Below, in pieces: positions 44,128 through 53,149 of a stretch of 56,520 bases of DNA. Origin of the DNA: Pseudomonadota bacterium (GTDB lineage: Bacteria > Pseudomonadota > Gammaproteobacteria > Legionellales > Legionellaceae); assembly GCA_021848965.1 (NCBI GenBank), contig JAJZTL010000002.1, positions 1 through 56,520 on the forward strand, given 5' to 3'. A program made the translations under genes and the position numbers. The notes below the pieces were generated by a model. The model was not told the DNA's origin, did no database searches, and saw only the letters and a list, made by a program, of their open reading frames with translations. Numbering within the stretch: position 1 is the first letter of the stretch; each line of letters starts with the position of its first letter.

Positions 44128-44627
44128 TTATATTCCATGTCAGTAGTAGGTCTTTTAAAAATATATTCTGACAATGAGAAGTGCATATCTGAAATAAAAA
44201 CTTCTTCTTCAATTGCTTTCGTTACAGCTTCTTTTAAGTTTTTCTCAATAGCATTTTTATTCTCGCCTTGTTCCAAAGAATTATTTTGTACAATTGAATG
44301 GTACATAGCTTTAATTATAAATAAGCTATCTGAAGAATATTTTATTACCTTTTCATCAGTGGAGCATTCAATAAACTTTTTTGTATGAAAAAAAGTGATT
44401 GGAAATTTTTCGATAATTTCTTTCAGTGAACCTATGCGTGAAATCAACAGTTTTGAGTTAATGAGTATACGGCTCAATTCGGTATCTACCATTGAAAGAT
44501 AGATACAAGTTTTATCGAATGAAACTTGACCAATTAGCTCTGTAGAATTTATTCCACGTACAAGCACGAAATCCTCAGCTTTTATCAAAGATTCAATTGC
44601 AGAATCACTTTGAATGGCTTCAAACAT
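44124..44627 (-). CDS. Hypothetical protein (167 aa)
   Basis: ATG 44627 has GGAG 6 nt upstream; the frame opens four codons earlier at 44639. It overlaps its upstream neighbour by 8 bp and its downstream neighbour by 4 bp. It contains AEDFVLVRGINSTELIGQVSF, suggesting a small beta domain, and a helical C-terminal half. No family is recognised. Confidence 0.6.
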   Translation of the reverse strand: MFEAIQSDSAIESLIKAEDFVLVRGINSTELIGQVSFDKTCIYLSMVDTELSRILINSKLLISRIGSLKEIIEKFPITFFHTKKFIECSTDEKVIKYSSDSLFIIKAMYHSIVQNNSLEQGENKNAIEKNLKEAVTKAIEEEVFISDMHFSLSEYIFKRPTTDMEYK

Positions 44628-45150
44628 TGTCAGCTCCATTTGCTAATAATTGCAGTTTAAATTTTCCTGAATCCAAAAAGTCACATAACTTAGAGAATGG
44701 TAAATTTTTCTCTATAAGTAATTGTATAACTTTTAGGATATGAATAAATCCATATTCAATAAATTGCCCTTTTACTTCAAACTCTATACTAAACTTGAAG
44801 TCTCCAACTGGACTCAATAATTTAGAAAAAAGAGTATTTTCCAATAAAAGTATCTTTGAAATTGGCATCAACTTCACTTCTTCAGTGATTGCATCCAAGT
44901 AGTCTACTTGAAGTGTTTCTTTGCGAAAATACAATTTTATCTTTGATTTTCCTGTGATCTCAATTTCTTCATCAACTTCACTTAGTAGACAAATCTTACG
45001 GTTTTCAAAAAAACCATAGTAGTCTAAATGTACTGGCCTACCTGAACTTTTATTTACAGCCTTAAATAAAGAATACTCATCTGGAGACAGACCTTGACTA
45101 TAATTTTTTGCAATCAGGTCAATAATTTTTATTGACTGTTTGTTTACCAT
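44620..45150 (-). CDS. Hypothetical protein (176 aa)
   Basis: The start overlaps the stop of the 227-aa gene by 7 bp, and its own stop overlaps the next start. The protein is mixed alpha/beta with repeated Lys/Glu strands (EEIEITGKSKIKLYFRKETL) and no membrane segment. This group of overlapping unknown genes behaves as one functional unit. Confidence 0.6.
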   Translation of the reverse strand: MVNKQSIKIIDLIAKNYSQGLSPDEYSLFKAVNKSSGRPVHLDYYGFFENRKICLLSEVDEEIEITGKSKIKLYFRKETLQVDYLDAITEEVKLMPISKILLLENTLFSKLLSPVGDFKFSIEFEVKGQFIEYGFIHILKVIQLLIEKNLPFSKLCDFLDSGKFKLQLLANGADNV

Positions 45151-45827
45151 CTAAGTGCCATAAACGGAGCATTAATTAAATGTGCTTTTGTTTCCAGATC
45201 AAGAATGTGGTCTTGAGGATTATTAGCCGAAAGGTGATCTCTTAGAACATTCCTAATAGTCAGATTTATACTTTGATCTGCTTCATAATAAGACTTTGAA
45301 AAAAGAATGCCGAAATGGAGAACGTCTTTCAATGAGTACGCTTCAAACAGCGACTCAGGGAAAAGTGCAATAGTTAGTGAACCTATGAGCGTTTCAAATT
45401 TAGACGGCTCACCCTGCTCCCCCACTTTCATAAACTCATTTATAGACACTGTTTTTGTTGAAAAAGATTCAGTTCCATCACCAATCTTAAATATCTCTGA
45501 ATTACTCTCCGTCATCAAAGACATGTAAACTTGATTTTCGATGAAATCAAACCCACAAACGATTTCATACCAGTCTTCTCGATCTACATGGATAAATGAA
45601 GTGATGATGACTTTATTGTCTACTTCTTCTATCGAATAACCTCTTTTTGATTTCTCTTTAGAAACATACCCCTGCCCATCAGATTTTGGATATGAGTCCA
45701 ACAATTCCGTTATGAAATCTTGAGTTTTTTCTTTGGGCAAATTTGCTACCTGACGAACCTTTAAACCAAAAAGTTCAGAGCCAATGTCATAAGTATTTCG
45801 TATTGTTGTATTCATGGCCAGACTCAT
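45144..45827 (-). CDS. Hypothetical protein (227 aa)
   Basis: It is the first gene of the four-gene unit 45827-42589, with a good promoter (45846-45874) giving a very short leader. An internal ATG at 45815 is possible. The sequence has NLPKEKTQDFITELLDSYP, a strand-rich middle (VIITSFIHVDREDWYEIVCGF) and an amphipathic end. In size and style it is similar to the 226-aa protein at 34.4 kb, but the relation is not proven by eye. Confidence 0.6.
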   Translation of the reverse strand: MSLAMNTTIRNTYDIGSELFGLKVRQVANLPKEKTQDFITELLDSYPKSDGQGYVSKEKSKRGYSIEEVDNKVIITSFIHVDREDWYEIVCGFDFIENQVYMSLMTESNSEIFKIGDGTESFSTKTVSINEFMKVGEQGEPSKFETLIGSLTIALFPESLFEAYSLKDVLHFGILFSKSYYEADQSINLTIRNVLRDHLSANNPQDHILDLETKAHLINAPFMALRW

Positions 45828-45845
45828 TGCTACGGAGATACATTA

Positions 45846-45874
45846 AGAGTATTTTAAAAATTTTAAAGTGTCAA
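45846..45874 (-). promoter_or_regulatory. Promoter TTGACA-N17-TACTCT with TTTTTAAAA spacer
   Basis: On the minus strand a perfect -35 (TTGACA) and TACTCT are 17 bp apart, and the spacer ends in TTTTTAAAA. It lies 19 bp before ATG 45827 and overlaps the end of the 135-aa gene upstream. It is the clearest case of the A/T word inside a promoter spacer. Confidence 0.65.
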
Positions 45875-46278
45875 TTTTTAAAAATTTGTTCTTTGGGAAA
45901 ATGTATATAAATGAGTTCAAGTTTGTCAAAATATCGCTCAACTAACATCTTTAGCCAAAAATAGAAAAATGGGGCTATCATACTAAATGATATGGATTTT
46001 AGTGCAGTAGTCGGTGTTACTTTAATCGGCTTAAATAATGACAAATCTTTATTTTCTTCATATTCAAAAAGTATCTCTGAATCATGATCTTTGTTACGGC
46101 TGTAGTAATACATAAACTCCGATTCTGTAAGAAAACAAACTACAGGATATAGATAAGTTGCACAGCTCTCTGGATCTACATAACCATCCATATATTTATA
46201 TTTCAATTTTTCACTTTGCATTCGACAATAGCTGAGTAAAACTGTCTTCAATTGAAAATTTGTATTATTTAGTTCCAT
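45871..46278 (-). CDS. Hypothetical protein (135 aa)
   Basis: It starts 1 nt after the stop of the 1245-aa gene and is presumably co-expressed. It contains YCRMQSEKLKYKYMDGYVD, a Cys-containing YLYPVVCFLTESEF segment and a Phe-rich stretch (IAPFFYFWLKMLVERYFDKL) that might touch a membrane but is not a clear helix anchor. The family is unknown. Confidence 0.58.
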   Translation of the reverse strand: MELNNTNFQLKTVLLSYCRMQSEKLKYKYMDGYVDPESCATYLYPVVCFLTESEFMYYYSRNKDHDSEILFEYEENKDLSLFKPIKVTPTTALKSISFSMIAPFFYFWLKMLVERYFDKLELIYIHFPKEQIFKN

Positions 46279-46279
46279 A

Positions 46280-49200
46280 TCATACTCTCACAGAATTTTC
46301 TAACTCTGCGTTCACCTCAAGAGTGTTTTTAGCAGAATGTTTTGGTTTAAAAACATACTCACGCAAACTTTGCATGGTCTCTTTGTAACTTTGCAATATC
46401 TCTACCCTATCTTGGCCAGAGGGTGTAATACCAGATCTTTCACCATTCGTTTTGGGATCTTCCATACATTGAACGATATAACCCACACTTACACCCTTTT
46501 CTTTAAAGAGATCCGTAACCAATGCTTCTCCACATCGTGCAAACTTCTCACAGGTTCTTGACCAGTAAGCATTAGCTGTAACATCGAGTAACCGAGCTTT
46601 ACTTGCGAAATTATTCTTATTAAACATCGCATCTAATGAAAGATCATTATTATTTTTTGATGAGTTAATTTTGAAAAATGCCTCTGCTCTATCAATCAAG
46701 ATACGCAGTGATCTTTCTTTCATTTTATTATATTGAGGATCTGAATGCCGTATAAGTTCACTAATTGCTAAGGGTAAAATCTGGCTTTGAATTATTTGAA
46801 AAGCAACAGCATGTATTTCATTTTCAAGTCCTTTTACATTTCTGTGTAATCTGAGATGACTGTATAATTCTCTAGTAGAGGCTATACTCTCCTGTCCAAC
46901 TTCATTTTTAGCTCTCAATAACCGATTACTTTCCTCAGTTATCGGATTTGATAACGTATATCTTCCAAAAGAGATATTGTCTTTTCTCAATGCAGCTCCA
47001 ATAGCACGATACATACTAGCAGTATTAGACTGATGCAAACGAAGATCAGGTATAAATAAGGGATTTTTATAATGTTGATCCAATTCTATTGTTTTAAGTC
47101 TATAAAGACTATCAACAATCTCACTCATCGTTTTATTCAGAAATTGAGCAGCATCATCTTTGCCAATTTCTCTAACAGCATTAATTAATTGGTCTTTTTT
47201 TATTATTAATCTCTGTAATGAGTTTTCAATCACTTCCTCAGAACGTACTTTAATTAGATTTATACCCTCTTTAGTGAATATTTCATCAGCTTCCATTTTG
47301 CCATTCAATTTTTTTTGCAAATTATAAAAGGACTTAAGTATTGGGTTTGAATCAATAATATATTTTGAACTTTCATAATCAACATCTGCCATGAGTTCAC
47401 TCAAATAATAATTTTTCTCTACAGCATTAAAACTACCACTTTTGTAAACTAACTTTTTCGTTTGTTCCTCTAAAACCCTCGCAGCATAGTGATCTAATGA
47501 GTGAAACCATTCATGTGATACTGAACCTGCTCCACGTACTTTTGTTAAATTAAATATTTGACTATAAGGCTCATAATGCGCTGCTGCTGCACCTCTGCCT
47601 GCTCTACCTCTTGCACCGAATGCTATTGCCAATTCACCATTAAATGAAATATCAGAGTCAGTCAAGTTCAATACATTTTTTAGCTCACTTAAGCCATCAT
47701 AAGTAATGTTTAGTAGTTCCTGTCTTTCATTTTGTGTAACCCAATTACCAAATTGCACAGCTCGAAATGCGAAATTCCTACCAAAGTCATCGACTGTAAC
47801 ATCCTCACTATTTCTATAGTCAGTTGATGTTTCGTGTGTCAAATTCTGGAGAATCTGAGGATACCTAAGATCTAGACGTTCTGGTTGATCTTGCTTGATT
47901 TGCTTTTTATACTCTAAATCAAATCTTTCAGTGATTTTTATACTGCTTTCTGAAATGACATTATCCGATTTATTTTCTAAGTCATTTAATTCTAGATCCT
48001 TATAATTTGGATCATAACTTGCTCTAAAATATGAAATCTCTTTTTCAGGTGTTATATTTTTTTGAATTTCTAGACTTAAATTAAGCTTTTCTATAACTTT
48101 CTGGATTTGATCTTTGAAACCACTCCCATTCCTTATAATTTGAAAAAACCCATCTTGGCCTGTAACTTTCTCGAATGTATAAAAAGCATTTTCCAATTTA
48201 GCATGAGGAGGTATTTCATATTTTGAAAGTTGATTTGTATGATTAATCTCTCCTCCAGTTTCAACATATCTTCTAAAGTAGATCTCATCTATTTCAGAAG
48301 TATCCTCATTTATGGTATTCACCATAACTTTTATTGAACCGACTTTTACGTCTTCAAGAAAAGACATTGTTTTTGATAAGTTTGAGGATTTTCTATTTAC
48401 TCCTTTAATGAACTCTCGGATGTTAGACCGAGATGAATCATTAAATTCTGGCGACTCAGGATCTAGATCATCAAAGTAAAACTGTTGTGGATTTGAAGCT
48501 ACTTTATCTATAACATTCTTATAGTTTACAAGCATGTTAGTCATAGCTGATAATGGGTAGCGGTCATGTAAATCAATACCTGCTTGAATAATTTCCTTAA
48601 AATGTCCAACAAACTTTGAATAGTCTTTTAATCTTTGAATGAAAATTTCAGGTTTATTTTTATCAATTTTAGCCATACTCAATTTATTTGGGATCATATT
48701 GTAAATTGATTGTGCAAAAAAGAATAATTCATTCGATTTATCCTCCAACTGAGGCAATGTCTCTTTTTTGAAGTTCCACAATGAGCTTTTTTTATATTTA
48801 TCAACTAATATTTCAAAAGAATGATTTCTATCTTTTTCTATCTCAAGTAATGTTGAATCTCTATTTTCGTAAAAGTGCTTTCGTGCACCAAAAACATTTT
48901 CGCCATAATCTTCAATTCTATCGGCAGTCCTGTTCTTCCCTTTCTCTATTGTTTCTATGACAACATCCGTTGTCTTACTGTGTTCAATATTTTCAAAATT
49001 TTGCTGCTGTTTTTTTATTAATTCTAATTTGTTCGAGTCTAACTCGTTATAAATATCAATTTTATGAATGTATGCTATAAGAGTTTCTAACTTCTGGTTG
49101 CTATTGTTTATCCCTACATCCGCTAGTTCAGCTTTAAATTGATGAGATAACACATCCACATAGTCTTTTTCGTGAAATTTCTTAATTTCCAACAGAAGTG

Positions 49201-50017
49201 AATCTATGAATTCCTCATCAGGACTTTCAATAAAATTTTTTAAATTCTGCGTTATCTTCGCAATTTCAGGCAAAGCATTTTGTACCTTTATTGCTTCCTG
49301 CCATGAATCCGCTGAATACTCTAATATTTCAGGTGTTTCTTTTATATTTGATATAGCTAATAGCGTCTTATTCTCCATAACACTTACAGGCAGAACAAAA
49401 GATAAATCTGCTTTTTTAAATGCAGATTCAGGAAATCCTAAGTTCATTAGCATTGATTTATCAGATGTGATAACTCCAAAAATCTTACTATCGTATCCAT
49501 ATTTTTTTAATGTATCTATTGGCAACGGGTTTTCAAAAGATAAATCTATGAATCGTTCATCCTTATTTTTATTAAACTCATTAAATTGTTTTTCAATGTC
49601 TGCAAAGCTTTCAAGTTTGAACTTCTCTGCATAAACCTTTGAATCAACAAACCAGAATTCTTTTTGTGTATTTTGACTTTTTGAAAAGCTTAGCCACTGA
49701 TCCTTATCAATTTTCAATCTAGCTATCGCATTACTTTCAGGCATTTCAACAATATTAGAGTTATCTATATTTAGAAATTTTCTAAATAATGATGGTTGAA
49801 TTTTATTGTCTGCTTTTACAAATTTAGGATAAGAATTCTCAGAATTAACACGATTAAAACCTATGGATTCCATGTGTAATTGAAATTGGTCTAGATCAAA
49901 AAAATGATTCAATCTTTTAATATCATTTATTGAGACAATAGCAAGTTTGTCACGATTTTTTGTCGGGTGTCTAAAACCAACATTTAGACCGTAATTTTCC
50001 AAGTTTAACCATTTCAT
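46280..50017 (-). CDS. Large polyvalent protein with LPD1-like HExxH domain (1245 aa)
   Basis: ATG 50017 is chosen because TGAGGA lies 8 nt upstream (the frame opens at 50047). The N-terminal 700 residues are charged and helical. Residues about 740-850 match the LPD1 type of large polyvalent proteins: NFAFRAVQFGNWVTQNERQ, ELAIAFGARGRAG, AAAAHYEPYSQIFNLT and a zinc-protease signature SHEWFHSLDHY (H835-E836..H839). Near the C-terminus YWSRTCEKFARCGEALVTDLF is the usual closing element. In other mobile elements such proteins are thought to enter the recipient with DNA. Two palindromic operators precede it. Confidence 0.72.
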   Translation of the reverse strand: MKWLNLENYGLNVGFRHPTKNRDKLAIVSINDIKRLNHFFDLDQFQLHMESIGFNRVNSENSYPKFVKADNKIQPSLFRKFLNIDNSNIVEMPESNAIARLKIDKDQWLSFSKSQNTQKEFWFVDSKVYAEKFKLESFADIEKQFNEFNKNKDERFIDLSFENPLPIDTLKKYGYDSKIFGVITSDKSMLMNLGFPESAFKKADLSFVLPVSVMENKTLLAISNIKETPEILEYSADSWQEAIKVQNALPEIAKITQNLKNFIESPDEEFIDSLLLEIKKFHEKDYVDVLSHQFKAELADVGINNSNQKLETLIAYIHKIDIYNELDSNKLELIKKQQQNFENIEHSKTTDVVIETIEKGKNRTADRIEDYGENVFGARKHFYENRDSTLLEIEKDRNHSFEILVDKYKKSSLWNFKKETLPQLEDKSNELFFFAQSIYNMIPNKLSMAKIDKNKPEIFIQRLKDYSKFVGHFKEIIQAGIDLHDRYPLSAMTNMLVNYKNVIDKVASNPQQFYFDDLDPESPEFNDSSRSNIREFIKGVNRKSSNLSKTMSFLEDVKVGSIKVMVNTINEDTSEIDEIYFRRYVETGGEINHTNQLSKYEIPPHAKLENAFYTFEKVTGQDGFFQIIRNGSGFKDQIQKVIEKLNLSLEIQKNITPEKEISYFRASYDPNYKDLELNDLENKSDNVISESSIKITERFDLEYKKQIKQDQPERLDLRYPQILQNLTHETSTDYRNSEDVTVDDFGRNFAFRAVQFGNWVTQNERQELLNITYDGLSELKNVLNLTDSDISFNGELAIAFGARGRAGRGAAAAHYEPYSQIFNLTKVRGAGSVSHEWFHSLDHYAARVLEEQTKKLVYKSGSFNAVEKNYYLSELMADVDYESSKYIIDSNPILKSFYNLQKKLNGKMEADEIFTKEGINLIKVRSEEVIENSLQRLIIKKDQLINAVREIGKDDAAQFLNKTMSEIVDSLYRLKTIELDQHYKNPLFIPDLRLHQSNTASMYRAIGAALRKDNISFGRYTLSNPITEESNRLLRAKNEVGQESIASTRELYSHLRLHRNVKGLENEIHAVAFQIIQSQILPLAISELIRHSDPQYNKMKERSLRILIDRAEAFFKINSSKNNNDLSLDAMFNKNNFASKARLLDVTANAYWSRTCEKFARCGEALVTDLFKEKGVSVGYIVQCMEDPKTNGERSGITPSGQDRVEILQSYKETMQSLREYVFKPKHSAKNTLEVNAELENSVRV

Positions 50018-50039
50018 TTTACAATCCTCAATATGAAAA

Positions 50040-50057
50040 ACTTTCATTTATGAAAGT
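50040..50057. promoter_or_regulatory. Palindromic operator candidate ACTTTCATTTATGAAAGT
   Basis: This is a copy of the 18655-18672 palindrome, with two central mismatches to perfect symmetry. It lies 23 bp upstream of the chosen start of the 1245-aa gene, in a position able to block transcription or translation start. Confidence 0.55.
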
Positions 50058-50095
50058 TTTTCAAAATCTCAATCTGGTTCAACCACCCTCAAATA

Positions 50096-50113
50096 TCTTT
50101 CATAAATGAAAGA
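50096..50113. promoter_or_regulatory. Palindromic operator candidate TCTTTCATAAATGAAAGA
   Basis: This second copy is 56 bp centre to centre from the one at 50040, in the same intergenic gap. Paired sites suggest cooperative binding or looping. Confidence 0.55.
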
Positions 50114-50123
50114 TTTCTAAAGT

Positions 50124-51260
50124 TTACTTTGGAGCTGTTGCTGAACCTGCTAGATTTTTATTGGTCAAAGAATTAACTTTCTTATTTTCTTGTGATACTA
50201 AAGAAGCAAGCATAGATTCGATACGTTCATTTTGCGCATGTTTATTACCCATTATTGCAAGCTCCAAAGCTCCCTCTTTAAGAATTTCAACTAAAACTCC
50301 ACGTTCAGTCTGTCCCACTAAACTTCGATTCCAGTTCTTATATTCCTCACCATGACCAAGATAACGATCTACTTGCTCACGATATTGTTGTCTTAAAGGT
50401 TTTACGGGTTGACCAGACTCAGTTCCATTTGGTGTAGCCGTAAATTCTGACTGAATAGCCATAAGAGAGTTAAGCGCAGGTGAAATTACAGCATCTTTTT
50501 CAAATTTTTGACGCAAATATTCCTGACCTCTAGGAGTTTTAGCTGCTGTTGCACTTAATGGTGCATCTGGAAGACCAACCATATTATTAATAAAACTGGT
50601 TTTAGCCATAGCGTATTTATCTGTAGATGATGAATACTCAAATAGCGTAGAGGCTTGTAAATTTGCTCCTTGCATTTCACCTACACTCAAACAGAGACCT
50701 GCTGCTGCTTGTTCGGATGTGCAGAAATAATCGTGGTGAAGCTTCAAAGCTTCATCTTGTGCCTTTATGGGATTTGCAAACTTTCCTGTTCCTGCTGTAA
50801 CGTTCTGGAAAACCATATCAGCTCTTATTTCTTTATCCTTTTCCTGTGTCTCAGTGATAGTTCTACGTTCATTCAATACTAGACATGGGTTGTAACCTTG
50901 ACCAGCTGCTCCATAATTGAGAGCTGTATCTTTAATTCTGTCTGATTGTTTCATTGCCCCAATTGCACTCGCTGTTGTACGTGCAATTTCCATATCTGCA
51001 TGTGCAATATTAGAAGCATTTACAGCTTCTTGTTGAGTTTGAACTCCAATTGCCCCAAGTATCATACTTCGTTCGAGTTGCAATGCAGAACTTACAGATG
51101 TATCTAATGTATTTAAACCTGTAGTGAATGTTGCTTTGAGCTGTGCAAAGCCTGTACTCATTTGAGTTAAAAATGTAGGTGTCATATAAGGTGGACAGTA
51201 ATATGCAGCTACAGATGTACTAAATAAGCAAAGTGCCAAGAATCCAGTTTTACGATTCAT
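50124..51260 (-). CDS. Exported Cys-containing protein, paralogue 1 (378 aa)
   Basis: It has a signal peptide (GFLALCLFSTSVAAYY). A helical coil-like N-terminal half (QLKATFTTGLNTLDTSVSSALQ) follows, then conserved blocks shared with the next gene: SDRIKDTALNYGAAGQGYNPC, HHDYFCTSEQAAAGLC, TPRGQEYLRQKF, and a closing WNRSLVGQTERGVLVE..QNERIESMLASL. Cys pairs suggest disulfides made by the TrbB-like protein. It forms a three-member tandem family at 50.1-53.1 kb. It may be a periplasmic or surface (VirB5-like) component of the channel, from context only. Confidence 0.68.
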   Translation of the reverse strand: MNRKTGFLALCLFSTSVAAYYCPPYMTPTFLTQMSTGFAQLKATFTTGLNTLDTSVSSALQLERSMILGAIGVQTQQEAVNASNIAHADMEIARTTASAIGAMKQSDRIKDTALNYGAAGQGYNPCLVLNERRTITETQEKDKEIRADMVFQNVTAGTGKFANPIKAQDEALKLHHDYFCTSEQAAAGLCLSVGEMQGANLQASTLFEYSSSTDKYAMAKTSFINNMVGLPDAPLSATAAKTPRGQEYLRQKFEKDAVISPALNSLMAIQSEFTATPNGTESGQPVKPLRQQYREQVDRYLGHGEEYKNWNRSLVGQTERGVLVEILKEGALELAIMGNKHAQNERIESMLASLVSQENKKVNSLTNKNLAGSATAPK

Positions 51261-51269
51261 ATTATTCTC

Positions 51270-52394
51270 CTAAGATCGGCCTGCAATAGACTGATAGCTT
51301 TTCTTAGTTTTACTATTCGCTTCATCTGCGCTGATTAAAAGCAGTGATGCAAGATTACCCTCAAGTCGAAGACCACGTTCATAATCCTCATTTAAGAGCC
51401 AAATATTTGCACCTTTCTGGCGTGCCATCTCAACCAATAATCCTCGTGTACTTTGATTCATCATTGTAGCCTGCCATTTCTTTGCTTCTTCCGTGCCATA
51501 GTATCGACCTATGACATCATCGATCATCTGGTTAGGTGATCGCAGCTCACCATTTTCATTTTTTATCGTTTGAAGATTAGCAGCATCAATTGATGCTAAA
51601 GAATAGGCAGGAAAGGCTTGTAAAGCTGTTTTGCGGTTCAAAGCAAATAAGTATTGTTGACCTCTAGGTGTCATCCCGTTGACGCTATTCAATGCTACAT
51701 CTGGAGCACCTAAAATATTTCCACGTAAACTTCTACGTGCCTCAGCTTCTAAACTATTCGTTTTGGCAGGTTGGAATAGTAAAGCTGCATTGGTGTCGCC
51801 ACCTGCAAGCTTACTTACAGTACATAAACCTTTTGCAGCTTCTTCTGCTGTACAAAAAAGTTCACGATGACGTTGAATAGTCTCTTTATTAACTTGATTA
51901 ATATCGTGTACTAATCGCCCTGTACCCGTACTGGTATTATTAACCATTTTTGCAGCGAGCTTTTGCGATTCGTTTTTACCATTACTTAGTGTTGCATTAC
52001 CAACAAGAACTTTACAAGTATTATAGCCTTGACCCGTTGATCCATAACTTAGAACAGTATCAATAATCTTATCTTGTTGACCTATTGCTTGGATCGCTGT
52101 TGCCAAGCCTTGTGCTGCATTTTTTCTTGCATCAATTACTTGTGTTGCACCTGCACTTGATTGAGTAACTGCTACACTAATTGCTGAAGAAATCTGTCTA
52201 GTATTTTCCTGAATGGCATAAAGCAAGTTCGCTTGTGTAGTAGCGAAATTGGTTGTCATGGTCGCACTTAATGTTTGCACTTGAGACTGAAATTGAGGCG
52301 ATACAACTTCATATTGAAGATTTGCATTTGCATTTGCTTCATAAAATGGAATGGCTAAAAGGGAAGTTGTAATTAGTAATTTGATTGATTTCAT
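51270..52394 (-). CDS. Exported Cys-containing protein, paralogue 2 (374 aa)
   Basis: It has a signal peptide (LLITTSLLAIPFYEANA). It aligns by eye with paralogue 1 over its whole length: QDKIIDTVLSYGSTGQGYNTC, HRELFCTAEEAAKGLC, TPRGQQYLFALN, MMNQSTRGLLVEMA and RLEGNLASLLL. The ribosome binding site is GGAGGTC. Spacing to both neighbours is under 10 nt, so all copies are made from one transcript. The function is unknown. Confidence 0.7.
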   Translation of the reverse strand: MKSIKLLITTSLLAIPFYEANANANLQYEVVSPQFQSQVQTLSATMTTNFATTQANLLYAIQENTRQISSAISVAVTQSSAGATQVIDARKNAAQGLATAIQAIGQQDKIIDTVLSYGSTGQGYNTCKVLVGNATLSNGKNESQKLAAKMVNNTSTGTGRLVHDINQVNKETIQRHRELFCTAEEAAKGLCTVSKLAGGDTNAALLFQPAKTNSLEAEARRSLRGNILGAPDVALNSVNGMTPRGQQYLFALNRKTALQAFPAYSLASIDAANLQTIKNENGELRSPNQMIDDVIGRYYGTEEAKKWQATMMNQSTRGLLVEMARQKGANIWLLNEDYERGLRLEGNLASLLLISADEANSKTKKSYQSIAGRS

Positions 52395-52397
52395 TTT

Positions 52398-53138
52398 TTA
52401 TTGACCTCCAACATTGTAAGGAAGTCTTTGAGAGACTTGATTACTTAAGACAAAAGCCGACAAACTATTACCCGAAGTACGTGTTATATAGTCGATTTGT
52501 TTACTGATACATTGTGCATTTGAACAAATATCTTGTGCGGAATAGCGGTTATCAACAATATTCGCAATATAGTCTGTTGCAGCCTTATGTGTATCTGATT
52601 GCAATTTATTATGGTTGAATACCAGTGAATAATTAGAATCACCGCTTTGCAAACCATTAGGTAATATTGAACAAATCCCCATGTTAGCTTCTGCAATACT
52701 GCAATAATTTTTATGTCTTTCAATTCTGTTCGCTTCAGCTTCAGATGAATTACTCATCATCACTTTCATAAAGTTGGAAACCATGTCTCTTGCATAGATT
52801 GATGATTGAACTAACTTAATTTTCTCTGCTTGCTGATTGGCAAAAACCACACAAGATGTTGTCTGTGAACTTCCTAGACGACCTGCATCATCAACCATAA
52901 ATTTTAACAGGCGATCAGACATATTAATTGCACCAATTGCCGTAGCAAGGGCTTGATGCGCATTCTTTGCTGATTCTGCTTGTTGTTGTGATCCAATTGC
53001 TTTTTGCTGTGTTAAAACACTGTAAGCACCTTTAACCTGCTGAGTAAGCAGGTTATAACTATTCTCAGCCTGCACAGCGAAGCTGTGCGAAGAAATGGAA
53101 AGCAAGGACAATAAAAGTAGATTACGATTTATAATCAT
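52398..53138 (-). CDS. Exported Cys-containing protein, shorter paralogue 3 (246 aa)
   Basis: It has a signal peptide (LLLLSLLSISSHSFA). It keeps the MSDRLLKFMVDDAG and HKNYCSIAEANMGIC blocks of paralogues 1 and 2 but lacks their TPRGQ and closing regions, ending after an extra Cys pair (QDICSNAQC). The ribosome binding site is AAGGAGG. It could be a truncated, neofunctionalised copy. It is 11 nt from the preceding gene. Confidence 0.65.
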   Translation of the reverse strand: MIINRNLLLLSLLSISSHSFAVQAENSYNLLTQQVKGAYSVLTQQKAIGSQQQAESAKNAHQALATAIGAINMSDRLLKFMVDDAGRLGSSQTTSCVVFANQQAEKIKLVQSSIYARDMVSNFMKVMMSNSSEAEANRIERHKNYCSIAEANMGICSILPNGLQSGDSNYSLVFNHNKLQSDTHKAATDYIANIVDNRYSAQDICSNAQCISKQIDYITRTSGNSLSAFVLSNQVSQRLPYNVGGQ

Positions 53139-53149
53139 TCATTGCCTCC

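Noticed and set aside
49206..49634. 142-aa plus-strand ORF
   Set aside because: It is antisense to the 1245-aa gene, Phe/Ser-rich as expected of a shadow frame.
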